Of a stretch of DNA of 64,000 nt, positions 39,297 through 48,593 are shown piece by piece. The stretch is from Betaproteobacteria bacterium (GTDB lineage: Bacteria > Pseudomonadota > Gammaproteobacteria > Burkholderiales > Rhodocyclaceae): NCBI GenBank assembly GCA_016234745.1, contig JACRAR010000042.1, positions 1 to 64,000 on the forward strand, read 5' to 3'. Both the position numbers and the translations under genes were made by a program. The notes beneath the pieces are model-generated. The model was not told the origin of the DNA and did not search any database. It saw nothing but the letters and a program-made list of their open reading frames with translations. How positions within the stretch are numbered: the first letter of the stretch is position 1; each line of letters starts with the position of its first letter.

Positions 39297-40226
39297 CTAC
39301 CGCATGTGTGCCAGCTTCTTCGTGATCGCGTCGCCGACGAACTGGATGAAGGCACGTACCCGCGCGGTCTGGCGCAAATCGGGATGGGTGAGTATCCACA
39401 CTGGCAGCGCCAATTCTGGGATCGGCTCCGATACCGCCACCAGTTCGGGGTGTTTGTCTTCCATGAAGGTGGGCAACACTCCTACGCCGATGCCCGTGCG
39501 TAACATTGCTGCCTTGGCGTTGAAGATGTCGACTCGGACCCGTACGTTCGACTGCACCAAATGCTCGCGGAGCCAGTGGTCGTAAACACGGGCTGACCCT
39601 TCGTGTTCAAACGCCACCCAGGGTGTCTCGCGCATGAGTTCTTCGAGCGGTGTCACATTCTGTGGCAAACCCGGCGCATTGCGCAGTGCATAAACACGGC
39701 ATTGAGTCATGCCAAGTTTGCGCCCCACCAGATGCTCGGCCACGTTCTCCGACAAGCGCAGCGCAACATCGGCTTCGCGTCGAGACCAATTCTTTTCCGG
39801 GGCAGCATGCCGGCTCGACAGATCAACCAGAAAGGCATTCTCGATCACCTCGACCTCAATGCCGGGGTACGCACGCGAGAAGTCTGCCAAGGGCTGCGGC
39901 AACAGGTGGTCCATCAACACAAAAGCAGTCGTCACTCGCAGCGGACCGGTGAGTTCCCGGTCACGCCCCAATACCTGGCGCTCTATCTCGTCGGCGCGCG
40001 TCGCCATGTGGCGCACCTGCTCCAGCAACGCAAGGCCGGCTTCGGTAGGTTGGTATCCGCTTCTCTGCCGGTCGAACAGGCGGGAACCCAGTTGGGCTTC
40101 CAGTGCGTCGAGACGACGCAAAACCGTGGTGTGGTTAACGCTGAGTACGCGTGCGGCGCCGGCAAGCGAGCCGGCGGTGCCGATCGCCAGGACATATCTC
40201 AGGTCATCCCAGTCAAGTGCTGGCAC
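39297..40226 (-). CDS. LysR-family transcriptional regulator
   Basis: A 309-residue LysR protein. The N-terminal winged helix (LDWDDLRYVLAIGTAGSLAGAARVLSVNHTTVLRRLDALE) is followed by a substrate-binding domain (PLRVTTAFVLMDHLLPQPLADFSRAYPGIEVEVIE). The start is placed at GTG 40226; the longer frame includes cysteine-rich sequence foreign to the family. The SLAGAARVLSVNHTTVLRRL helix resembles regulators of small adjacent targets. A palindrome at 40242-40260 and a divergent small gene at 40359 suggest the usual autoregulated divergent layout. Confidence 0.93.
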   Translation of the reverse strand: MPALDWDDLRYVLAIGTAGSLAGAARVLSVNHTTVLRRLDALEAQLGSRLFDRQRSGYQPTEAGLALLEQVRHMATRADEIERQVLGRDRELTGPLRVTTAFVLMDHLLPQPLADFSRAYPGIEVEVIENAFLVDLSSRHAAPEKNWSRREADVALRLSENVAEHLVGRKLGMTQCRVYALRNAPGLPQNVTPLEELMRETPWVAFEHEGSARVYDHWLREHLVQSNVRVRVDIFNAKAAMLRTGIGVGVLPTFMEDKHPELVAVSEPIPELALPVWILTHPDLRQTARVRAFIQFVGDAITKKLAHMR

Positions 40227-40241
40227 GATAAATTTGCGTTT

Positions 40242-40260
40242 ATGCAGTATCCATCTGCAT
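40242..40260. promoter_or_regulatory. Candidate LysR operator
   Basis: ATGCAG-N7-CTGCAT is a perfect interrupted palindrome of the T-N11-A class, 16 bp before the lysR start in the divergent intergenic region. A second AT-rich dyad, TTGCGCAA, lies about 14 bp further on. Confidence 0.5.
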
Positions 40261-40358
40261 TTATACACATTGCTTGCGCAATTGCATAGTCCTATATTGC
40301 AAATGCCACTTAATCGCCGAATCTCACAAGTACCCACAATCTTCCGATTGGAGCCTCC

Positions 40359-40562
40359 ATGAATGCCTTAACTTCTCCTCGTTCACACAGCCTTGATCTG
40401 CAACGTTCCGCGCAACGTCCGGTTGCCCCTGAACGGATTCCGGCGATCACTCCAGCTAACTCGGACTGGATGGAACGGCTCGCTGTTTGGGCGGAGCGGC
40501 AACCAGCGCATCACCGGATGGGCCATTGGGAGCGACTCAGATTCGATACTCGGATGTCATGA
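40359..40562 (+). CDS. Small hypothetical protein divergent from lysR
   Basis: A 67-residue soluble protein (MNALTSPRSHSLDLQRSAQR ... WMERLAVWAERQPAHHRMGHWERL) with no membrane segment. GGAG lies 5 nt before the ATG. Divergence from the LysR gene makes it a candidate target. I do not recognise the family; the Trp/Arg/His-rich C terminus faintly recalls small DUF1127-like proteins, but the match is not convincing. Confidence 0.5.
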   Translation: MNALTSPRSHSLDLQRSAQRPVAPERIPAITPANSDWMERLAVWAERQPAHHRMGHWERLRFDTRMS

Positions 40563-40682
40563 GGCGGCTGTATGCTTTATTGCGGACGCTCAATCCGGAA
40601 AAGAAATGGGGGTTCGGGCAACGAGTTCGTTAAACCGGGTATTCAGACTTGCAACTGGAACAGCCGGAAGTTTGGATACAGA
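40563..40682. other. Non-coding remnant
   Basis: No supportable gene is seen here. It lies between a small hypothetical gene and a broken small gene, so degraded DNA is likely. Confidence 0.3.
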
Positions 40683-40835
40683 TCAATCCAATTGATACCG
40701 ATTGGCCGGGAGGATCCGCACGCCCATCTCGGCAGCTGCCTCGGGCGAACTCCAGTGCCGTCAGATGAATTCACAGGCGTCGGAGAACTTCCCCAGAAAG
40801 CAGCGAAATCCCCTGAAGGTGACGACGAAGTCCAT
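40683..40835 (-). pseudogene. Small 50-aa gene interrupted by an in-frame TGA
   Basis: An ATG at 40835 follows a strong AGGAG at 7 nt. The frame reads MDFVVTFRGFRCFLGKFSDA then CEFI, meets TGA at 40761-40763, and continues open as RHWSSPEAAAEMGVRILPAN then RYQLD to a second TGA. The two halves look like one small alpha/beta protein. CGA to TGA is the likely lesion; a functional 24-aa product or recoding are less likely. Confidence 0.45.
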
Positions 40836-40955
40836 GGCAGTCTCCTGCTCGATGCTCAATAACGCTATTACGGCAAGGCGGCCACTTCCTACAGGAATAA
40901 TGCTACCCTGAACACAAATGAATCGACTTTGAACTGACCCTTAACTGCCCCTTTC

Positions 40956-41591
40956 ATGCTTGCCACTGCAACGCTTACGCTCAAGAAAGCCATCACACTA
41001 TTCGCATTGGTGGAGCCGGTGGCGATGATCCCGATTTTCGTGGCCATGGTCGAAGGATTGGACAATGCCGGCAAGGTGCGTTTCGCGCGGACCATATCGG
41101 TCAGCGTCACCATCGCGTTACTGGCAGCCGCATTTCTCGGTATGCCATTCCTTGCCTTGCTTGGCGTTACTCTTGGCGCAATGCAAGTGGGCGGAGGAAT
41201 CATCGTCCTCCTGCTGGCCATAGCGATGGTGCTGGGCAAGGAAACCAGCTTCAAGGGTATGCCTGGAACGCCGGATGCTCATGGGGTGCGCGACACTGCC
41301 ATTGTTCCGCTCGCCATTCCCCTGCTGGCCGGTCCTGCAGCCTTCAGCTATGTCATGGCACATAGCGCCTGGCAACACACCGAAGATCTGATCCATGTGC
41401 TTTTGCCCATCCTGATCGTCGGCTTTTCCTGCTGGCTGACCTTTCGCATTGCCTGCAGCGCCGAGCGTCAAATCCGCAAGTCCACGCTCGATCTTGTCGA
41501 GCGTGTCGGGGGATTCATTCTTGCTGCAATTGCCGTGGAGATGATGGCGACGGGATTGCGGGGCCTGTTCCCTGCGCTCAGCGTTCCTTAG
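40956..41591 (+). CDS. MarC/UPF0056 family inner-membrane protein
   Basis: A 211-residue integral membrane protein with six predicted helices, for example KKAITLFALVEPVAMIPIFVAM, ISVSVTIALLAAAFLGMPFLALL, GGGIIVLLLAIAMVLG and VPLAIPLLAGPAAFSYVMA. The N-terminal FALVEPVAMIPIFVAM and the conserved IPLLAGP are MarC signatures. The family has no established transport substrate; the old link to multiple antibiotic resistance is not supported. It stands alone and is followed by a hairpin. Confidence 0.9.
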   Translation: MLATATLTLKKAITLFALVEPVAMIPIFVAMVEGLDNAGKVRFARTISVSVTIALLAAAFLGMPFLALLGVTLGAMQVGGGIIVLLLAIAMVLGKETSFKGMPGTPDAHGVRDTAIVPLAIPLLAGPAAFSYVMAHSAWQHTEDLIHVLLPILIVGFSCWLTFRIACSAERQIRKSTLDLVERVGGFILAAIAVEMMATGLRGLFPALSVP

Positions 41592-41607
41592 CCGACTGAT
41601 CCCGTAA

Positions 41608-41631
41608 TTGCCGTGACATATTTCACGGCAA
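41608..41631 (+). terminator. Hairpin after marC-family gene
   Basis: TTGCCGTGA and TCACGGCAA form a perfect 9-bp stem with a 6-nt loop 16 nt past the stop. The T tract is minimal. Confidence 0.5.
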
Positions 41632-41821
41632 ATTGATCTCCGGAATACCGGCATAAACCGGCAGTATTTTCCGTTTATGGGAAGCCTGCTCTATCCGGTC
41701 TGGCTGCTTGAAACCGACCTCCATCCCTCGATCCCTTTGTTTACGGGGCTTCCCGGCCTGCCATCTGAGGCAGGCACACTTGATGCTGTTTGTCAGGCAT
41801 GAACATTCCCGGAGGTAAATC

Positions 41822-42079
41822 ATGTCTTTCAAATTTATTGTTTCGCTCGACGGCATCGAAAAATTGCGCGGCGGCTTGACCCAGGCGACGTTGTTCCTGA
41901 TCAGTCACTATGGCAGCGTTGATGAAGGCATCAGCGCAGGAGTCAAGATTCGTCCCGAATGGCTTTCGACTCCGCTCACTTCGTCGCCTAAATCTGCCTC
42001 TCCTTCGGCTACGCTACGCTCGCCCGGGCTATCCAACAGCAATCTTCAAAAGTTTGGGCCACGGCCTCTAAACGTTTAA
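41822..42079 (+). CDS. Small hypothetical protein, possibly truncated
   Basis: An 85-residue frame with GGAGG 7 nt before its ATG. The first 50 residues (MSFKFIVSLDGIEKLRGGLT ... GVKIRPEWL) have the composition of a real folded protein. After that the sequence becomes Ser/Pro/Leu-rich (TPLTSSPKSASPSATLRSPG) and looks out of frame, suggesting the original 3' end was lost by rearrangement. I do not recognise the family. Confidence 0.45.
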   Translation: MSFKFIVSLDGIEKLRGGLTQATLFLISHYGSVDEGISAGVKIRPEWLSTPLTSSPKSASPSATLRSPGLSNSNLQKFGPRPLNV

Positions 42080-42207
42080 TCCAGTGGGGGTTGATCACAG
42101 CAACAAGGCTCTTAAATTGATGATCCGGCCAGATCCGCTGCCAAGCAGGCGCGACGAAATGGCCCGGCTTATGTCATACTTGGCGACTTTCCGGAGTTAC
42201 CACGAAT

Positions 42208-42423
42208 ATGTCTCAAACCGCATACTGCTATCACTGCGGCGTTCATCACCCCATCGAAGAGATGCGCCAGATCTACACCAAAGGCGGCAAGCGCCGTCGT
42301 TGCATCAAGAGCATCGAGGCGACCAAGGCCGAAACCGCCCAACGCGACGCGTTCGGCCAGCGCATGACGGAAATGAACAAGGCGGCGGCGCAGGCCAAGC
42401 AAAGAATCCTGAATTCTCAGTAA
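42208..42423 (+). CDS. Small zinc-ribbon-like hypothetical protein
   Basis: A 71-residue protein starting MSQTAYCYHCGVHHPIEEMR with a C-x2-C pair, adjacent histidines and a later Cys in GGKRRRCIKSI, which could form a small zinc site. The C-terminal half is a charged helix (EATKAETAQRDAFGQRMTEM). A GGAG lies 11 nt upstream. It converges with hemB, 25 bp apart. Function is unknown; RNA or DNA binding is only a guess from the basic finger-like start. Confidence 0.6.
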   Translation: MSQTAYCYHCGVHHPIEEMRQIYTKGGKRRRCIKSIEATKAETAQRDAFGQRMTEMNKAAAQAKQRILNSQ

Positions 42424-42448
42424 GCGCCCCAGCCCATCAGCCTGCCCT

Positions 42449-43582
<1,134 letters not shown>

Positions 43583-43608
43583 TCAATCCTAAGTGGATCG
43601 AGGCAATC

Positions 43609-43640
43609 GGCCCCCGGCTTTTCCCCTTTAGCCGGGGGCC
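43609..43640. terminator. 11-bp GC hairpin overlapping the engB stop
   Basis: GGCCCCCGGCT and AGCCGGGGGCC form a perfect 11-bp stem. The T tract (TTTCTTTTCT) follows on the plus strand, inside engB, whereas engB is read on the minus strand, where no T tract follows. A second small hairpin, CCCGCT/AGCGGG then TTTTT, lies at 43552-43583 in the same orientation. The orientation is unusual and may stop antisense transcription. Confidence 0.5.
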
Positions 43641-44272
43641 TTTCTTTTCTTGTCGGCACTATTGGGTTCCACACCCAGCCAGGCGCCAATCGCCGCTTCC
43701 GCTTCTTCCACGCCGAGCTTTTTCAGGCTCGAAAACAACTGTACCGTGATCTGTCCGCCATACACGGCAAGGCTCTCACTGACTATTCTCAGGGTTCGCG
43801 TGGCTTCCTGGCGCGAGAGCTTGTCTGATTTGGTGAGCAGGATATGGATGGGATTGCCGGTCGGCAGAAACCATTCGATCATCTGCACATCCAGATCCGT
43901 CAAGGGATGACGTGCATCCATGATCAGCACCAGACCGATCAGGTTTTCGCGCTTTTTCAAGTAGTGCTCGAGCAAGCCCTGCCACTGCTTGCGCACCTCC
44001 TGGGGTACGGCGGCATAGCCATAGCCGGGCAGATCAACCATGCAAGCGCCGCCGGGGAGGCGAAAGAAATTGATCAACTGGGTTCGCCCCGGCGTCTTGC
44101 TGACGAAGGCCAGACGTGTGTGTCCCGCCAGGGTGTTGAGTGCGCTCGATTTACCGGCATTGGAGCGACCGGCGAATGCAATCTCCGGCCCTGCTGCTGA
44201 CGGCGGCGGCAAATTGATCGGCTTGGCGACCGAAGTCTCGAAGACGGCGTGACGAAATAATGAAGGTGGCAT
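43628..44272 (-). CDS. engB: Ribosome biogenesis GTPase EngB (YsxC/YihA)
   Basis: EngB (214 aa) is an essential GTPase for 50S subunit assembly. P-loop GRSNAGKS at residues 35-42, G2 TPGRTQ, G3 DLPGYG, G4 TKSDKLS and G5 VQLFSSLKK are all intact. It lies between hemB and the divergent cytochrome c4 gene, a common betaproteobacterial arrangement. Confidence 0.95.
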   Translation of the reverse strand: MPPSLFRHAVFETSVAKPINLPPPSAAGPEIAFAGRSNAGKSSALNTLAGHTRLAFVSKTPGRTQLINFFRLPGGACMVDLPGYGYAAVPQEVRKQWQGLLEHYLKKRENLIGLVLIMDARHPLTDLDVQMIEWFLPTGNPIHILLTKSDKLSRQEATRTLRIVSESLAVYGGQITVQLFSSLKKLGVEEAEAAIGAWLGVEPNSADKKRKAPG

Positions 44273-44359
44273 GAAACTGCTGGGCTATGCGGGAAGCTTG
44301 AACGTGAGTTGGTATACAATATCAGGTTTGGGCGATATCAAGCTTTGAGGAGTATCACA

Positions 44360-44998
44360 ATGAAACGCTTTATGACGCTGCTCGCTTGCACTGTTGCTGC
44401 AATGAGCGTCTTTGCCGCCGACCATGCCCCTGTACTCGCGGGCGATCCGGCCAAGGGTCAGCAGATCGTTTCGACGGTATGCAGCGCCTGTCATAACGCC
44501 GACGGCAACAGCACGCTCCCGACCAATCCCAAACTGGCAGGCCAGCAAGCCGACTATCTGGTCAAGCAGATGAAGAACTTCAAGGCCGAGGACGGCAAAC
44601 CGGCGGAACGCATCAACCCGGTCATGAACGCCATGATCGCCGCATATACCGAAGCGCAGATGCGCGATATTGCGGCATTCCTCTCCGCGCAAAAACGCAA
44701 TGGCGAAATCGCGAAAAATTCCGAAACCATCGAGTTCGGCCGACAGATCTTCCGTGCCGGCGACCAGAGCAAGGGTTTGCCCGCCTGTGCCGGATGCCAC
44801 GGACCCACCGGTGCCGGCGTGCCGGCGCAGTACCCACGCATTTCCGGTCAGTTCGCCGAATATACCGAGTCGCAACTCAAGGGCTTCCGCGCCGGCGAAC
44901 GCACCAACGACCCGAACCGGATGATGCGCATGGTCACCACCAAGATGACCGACGCGGAAATCAAGGCTGTCTCCGACTACGTCGCCGGTTTGCGCTGA
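44360..44998 (+). CDS. Diheme cytochrome c4
   Basis: A 212-residue periplasmic diheme cytochrome. Signal peptide about residues 1-17, first heme site CSACH in VSTVCSACHNADGNST, second CAGCH in LPACAGCHGPTGAG; distal methionines are likely in NPVMNAM and RMMRMVTTKM. Two-fold internal repetition is typical of cytochrome c4, an electron carrier to terminal oxidases. GAGGAG precedes ATG 44360 by 8 nt. It is divergent from engB. Confidence 0.95.
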   Translation: MKRFMTLLACTVAAMSVFAADHAPVLAGDPAKGQQIVSTVCSACHNADGNSTLPTNPKLAGQQADYLVKQMKNFKAEDGKPAERINPVMNAMIAAYTEAQMRDIAAFLSAQKRNGEIAKNSETIEFGRQIFRAGDQSKGLPACAGCHGPTGAGVPAQYPRISGQFAEYTESQLKGFRAGERTNDPNRMMRMVTTKMTDAEIKAVSDYVAGLR

Positions 44999-45138
44999 CC
45001 CGCCCCACCAAGTTGCTCAGGCTTTCCGGTCTGCTTCAGCCCGCCGCGCAGGCAAAGGCATGCCATATTTTTTGGCGTTCCCGGCAACTCTTTGGCATCA
45101 TTGGCGTCAAAAGGTAGTTCAAACTTCAAGGAACTGCC

Positions 45139-46086
45139 ATGCTGTCCATCCCTGCCCGGCGTACTAACGACGTCACACCATCGGAAATCACTCCCCGCGA
45201 GGTTTTCGAACGCCGCCGCGACTTCCTCGGAACTGCGGCGGGTTTCGCACTTGGAACAGCGCTTGCCCCTCTGTCCGCAGCGCTGGCAAGCGAAAAGCCG
45301 CTGGCCAGCATCAAAAGCCCTCTGAGCACTCCGGAAAAACCGACACCCCTCAAGGACGTCACAAGCTACAACAATTTCTATGAATTCGGCACCGACAAGG
45401 CCGACCCGGCGCTGCATGCTCACACGCTGAAAACCAGGCCATGGACTGTCAGCATCGAGGGCCTGGTGAAGCAGCCGAAGACTTTCGCCATTGACGACAT
45501 CTTCAGACTCGGAGCACTGGAAGAGCGCATCTATCGGCTGCGCTGCGTCGAGGGCTGGAGCATGGTCATACCCTGGCTGGGCCTGCCGCTGGCAACCCTG
45601 CTCAAGAGCGTCGAGCCGCTTGGCAGCGCGAAATATGTCGAATTCATTTCCGCCGCCGATCCCAAGACCATGCCCGGAGTGAACCGTTCTGTAATCGACT
45701 GGCCTTACCTCGAAGGCTTGCGCCTGGACGAAGCCATGCATCCGCTGACCCTTCTGGCTCTGGGTCTTTACGGCGAGGTGCTGCCGAAGCAGAATGGCGC
45801 ACCGCTACGGCTGGTGGTACCCTGGAAATACGGCTTCAAGAGCGGCAAGTCGATCGTCAAGATCCGGCTTGTCGAGAAACAACCGCAGACAGCCTGGATG
45901 AAAGCGAACCCGCGTGAATACGGCTTCTATTCCAATGTCAATCCCGAAGTCGACCACCCGCGCTGGAGCCAGGCTTCGGAACGACGTATTGGCGAATTCC
46001 TCAAGCGCAAGACTTTGCCCTTCAACGGCTATGCCGACCAAGTGGCTCCACTTTACGCCGGCATGGACTTGAAAATCAATTTCTGA
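45139..46086 (+). CDS. msrP: Periplasmic methionine-sulfoxide reductase catalytic subunit
   Basis: MsrP/YedY (315 aa) is a Tat-exported molybdopterin enzyme that repairs oxidised methionines in envelope proteins. The twin-arginine signal is [16 protein letters not shown], and the molybdenum-ligating cysteine is C136 in [30 protein letters not shown] is a family signature. AAGGAAC precedes the ATG. It overlaps msrQ by one base (TGATG). Confidence 0.95.
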   Translation: MLSIPARRTNDVTPSEITPREVFERRRDFLGTAAGFALGTALAPLSAALASEKPLASIKSPLSTPEKPTPLKDVTSYNNFYEFGTDKADPALHAHTLKTRPWTVSIEGLVKQPKTFAIDDIFRLGALEERIYRLRCVEGWSMVIPWLGLPLATLLKSVEPLGSAKYVEFISAADPKTMPGVNRSVIDWPYLEGLRLDEAMHPLTLLALGLYGEVLPKQNGAPLRLVVPWKYGFKSGKSIVKIRLVEKQPQTAWMKANPREYGFYSNVNPEVDHPRWSQASERRIGEFLKRKTLPFNGYADQVAPLYAGMDLKINF

Positions 46087-46739
46087 TGGCGTGGTGGTTT
46101 GCGCTGAGCCAGGGCAAGCGGCACGTCGGCCTGTTCAAGATCGCACTGTTCGCCGTCTGCTTGATACCCTTGCTGCGCCTGGTCTGGGGCGCCTGGAACG
46201 ATACCCTCGGCGCCAATCCGATCGAATTTATCACGCGTTCGCTAGGCAGTTGGGCGCTTAACTTTTTGCTGATCACGCTCTGTGTCACCCCGCTGCGCAA
46301 GCTCACCGGATGGAATTGGCTGTTGCAATTGCGGCGCATGCTGGGTCTATATGTGTTCTTTTACGCTTCGCTGCATTTGAGCACCTACCTCTGGCTCGAC
46401 AAGTTTTTCGATTGGCAGGAAATCGTCAAGGACATTTTCAAGCGCCCGTTCATCACCATCGGCATGTCCGCTTTTGCAATGTTGCTGCCGCTCGCGCTAA
46501 CCTCCACCAAAGGCATGGTGCGGCGTCTCGGCGGCTTACACTGGCAACGCTTGCACCGATTGATCTACGTGATTGCGATCTGTGCTGTAGTGCATTACTG
46601 GTGGCTAGTAAAACTCGATGTCAGCTTGCCGGCGATCTATTCGGTATTGCTGTGCATACTGCTTGGCTTCCGCCTGTTGTGGCCTGGCCAGGGACGACGA
46701 AACGTTATTTCGGGAAATTTCAAACCGGCTCAGGAATAA
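46086..46739 (+). CDS. msrQ: MsrPQ heme-binding membrane subunit
   Basis: MsrQ/YedZ (217 aa) is a heme b membrane protein that passes quinol or flavin electrons to MsrP. About six TM helices are seen, with the heme histidines likely in YASLHLSTYLW, HWQRLHRLIYVIAICAVVHYWW. It is translationally coupled to msrP. Its 3' end overlaps a small convergent frame by 10 bp. Confidence 0.94.
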   Translation: MAWWFALSQGKRHVGLFKIALFAVCLIPLLRLVWGAWNDTLGANPIEFITRSLGSWALNFLLITLCVTPLRKLTGWNWLLQLRRMLGLYVFFYASLHLSTYLWLDKFFDWQEIVKDIFKRPFITIGMSAFAMLLPLALTSTKGMVRRLGGLHWQRLHRLIYVIAICAVVHYWWLVKLDVSLPAIYSVLLCILLGFRLLWPGQGRRNVISGNFKPAQE

Positions 46740-46867
46740 CCGGATTCGACCGGATCACGCCGCATGGCCGCTTTTTGCCGGGCTCGGCTGGCGCGTTTGT
46801 CGGTGCGCTGATGCGCACCGCCTTTCTTGAGAATCGGCGCCATGGCCAGAAAATTGCGTGGCTTCAT
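46730..46867 (-). CDS. Small basic protein downstream of bioC, 45 aa
   Basis: A short frame 20 nt after the bioC stop encodes MKPRNFLAMAPILKKGGAHQ followed by an Arg/Lys/Ala-rich helix (RTDKRASRARQKAAMRRD). The MKPRN...KKGGAH start resembles small basic proteins seen in other betaproteobacteria, from memory and unverified. The ribosome site (CCGGG) is poor, and the 3' end overlaps msrQ by 10 bp. It is too small for confident calling. Confidence 0.4.
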   Translation of the reverse strand: MKPRNFLAMAPILKKGGAHQRTDKRASRARQKAAMRRDPVESGYS

Positions 46868-46887
46868 CCCGGAACGCTTGGCACGTT

Positions 46888-47736
46888 TCACTTGGGCCTC
46901 GGTGCAAAACGAACGATGGCGCGACCGTCATCGGCGATCCGCGCAGCAGGTTTCCAGGCATGTCCGTAGATGATTTCGAAACTGGCCGGCAGGCGTCCAT
47001 CGACGCGCTGACCGGCATAGGAACAAAACACCCGCCGCCAATCGCGCCAGGGCATGCTGCCGAAAAGCGCATCGCGCACGCCGAGGTGACGCTGGTCGCG
47101 CAGCAGATCGCGCGGGCTGGCGTAAGTGATCTTGATCATTTCCATATCCATCACCGGATCGGCAAATCCAGCCTCGAGCAACATGTCGCCAAGGTCGTGC
47201 ATATCGTGAAAACGCCGCAAGGGAACGCGCTCCTGCGGATAACCGGCATCCTGGAATGCCAGGCGGATCTCCTTGAGCGTGTCCGGACCGAGAGCGGCAA
47301 ACATCAACAACCCGCCAACCTCGAGCGAGCGCAACAATTCGCGAAAGGCGCGCAATGGATCATCCAGCCAGTGCAGCACCAGGTTCGACCAGATCAGGCC
47401 GAGACTGCCCGTCCTCACCGGCAAGGCATTCATATCGGCATTCAGCAACTGCGGGCTGCGCCGCAGCAAGCGCTGCAGGCGCGGCGTGGTCGCTCGCACG
47501 GCATGCAGCATCGGTACTGCCGAATCGATGGCGAGGGGCAAAGCTTTCGGGTAACGCTTCTGCAATTCGCGCACGCCATCGCCGGTTGCACAGCCGATAT
47601 CCGCGATACACGCCGGCACGAGTTTGACATAGTCGAGGCGCTCGGCCATGCACGCACCGGTCGTGCGTGCCAAAACGGCGGCATCGTCATAGGTTGCGGC
47701 AGCGCTGGCAAAACTTTGTCTCATGTGCTGAGTCAT
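46888..47736 (-). CDS. bioC: Malonyl-ACP O-methyltransferase BioC
   Basis: A 282-residue SAM-dependent methyltransferase. SAM motif ACIADIGCATGDGVREL, then LLNADMNALPVRTGSLGLIWSNLVLHWLDDPLRAFRELLRSLEVGGLLMFAALGPDTLKEIR, which matches BioC closely. BioC masks malonyl-ACP as a methyl ester to prime pimelate synthesis for biotin. It is divergent from comF, a frequent pairing, and no other bio gene is in the window. Confidence 0.9.
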   Translation of the reverse strand: MTQHMRQSFASAAATYDDAAVLARTTGACMAERLDYVKLVPACIADIGCATGDGVRELQKRYPKALPLAIDSAVPMLHAVRATTPRLQRLLRRSPQLLNADMNALPVRTGSLGLIWSNLVLHWLDDPLRAFRELLRSLEVGGLLMFAALGPDTLKEIRLAFQDAGYPQERVPLRRFHDMHDLGDMLLEAGFADPVMDMEMIKITYASPRDLLRDQRHLGVRDALFGSMPWRDWRRVFCSYAGQRVDGRLPASFEIIYGHAWKPAARIADDGRAIVRFAPRPK

Positions 47737-47835
47737 GGTTCGGTCACCTGCCCGGGAACGTCAGCAAGACGCACCCGGAACAAGCGCACTGGCTTGGTAG
47801 AATCCGAGGCAGCATCATGTTGGAAGGGATAATGC

Positions 47836-48573
47836 TTGTCAATTTCTCGCTCGCTGGATGATCGCCCTGCCGCCTGGATCAAACGAATGATGCAACGGGC
47901 CGGTCGCACGCTGCTGCCGCATGACTGTTTTCTCTGTCAGGCCTTTGCCGGAAATGGCCTGCTGTGCGAAGGCTGCCACACCGATTTGCCATTAATTTCC
48001 GCCACAGCATGTCGCATCTGCGGTTTGCCTACAGTCGATGGAGAGACTTGCGGGGCATGCCTGTCCGATCCGCCTGCATTCGATGCGACCCGCAGTGTTT
48101 TCCGTTATGCCTTTCCTGTCGATCGGCTGGTGCAGGCGCTCAAGTACCGGCATCAACTGGTGGTAGCGCAGTTTTTCACCGAGGCCTTGCGAGAAGCTGC
48201 TGCTGGCCTGCCCATGGCGGTCGATCGCGCGCTGGCGCTGCCGTTATCGGAAATGCGGCTGCGTCAGCGCGGCTTCAACCAGGCGTTGGAGATCGCCCGT
48301 CCGCTGGCAAGGCAATGCAGCTGGACTCTTTCAGTCCGGGGCTATCGACGCGTCGTGGATACTGCACCGCAAACCAGCCTGCCCTGGCAGGAGCGTCATC
48401 GGAATGTGCGCGGCGCTTTCGAATGTGACCTGGATCTGACGGGGAAGAACGTGGTCGTGATCGACGATGTCATGACCACCGGTGCGACGCTCAACGAATT
48501 CGCCCGAGTACTCAAGCAGCATGGCGCCGCCCACGTCACCAACCTGGTTGCGGCGCGTGCGTTCAAGGACTGA
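47836..48573 (+). CDS. comF: ComF-family phosphoribosyltransferase-like protein
   Basis: A 245-residue ComF/GntX-family protein: N-terminal zinc ribbon (CFLCQAF...LLCEGC, CRICGLP...CGACL) and a C-terminal PRTase-like domain with the signature VVVIDDVMTTGATLNEFA. Homologues take part in DNA uptake or use of DNA. The TTG start at 47836 has GGAAGGGA 6 nt upstream; ATG 47887 (MMQRAGR) is an alternative. It converges with the msh cluster. Confidence 0.9.
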   Translation: MSISRSLDDRPAAWIKRMMQRAGRTLLPHDCFLCQAFAGNGLLCEGCHTDLPLISATACRICGLPTVDGETCGACLSDPPAFDATRSVFRYAFPVDRLVQALKYRHQLVVAQFFTEALREAAAGLPMAVDRALALPLSEMRLRQRGFNQALEIARPLARQCSWTLSVRGYRRVVDTAPQTSLPWQERHRNVRGAFECDLDLTGKNVVVIDDVMTTGATLNEFARVLKQHGAAHVTNLVAARAFKD

Positions 48574-48593
48574 CCAGCCGGATTGATTGGCGC

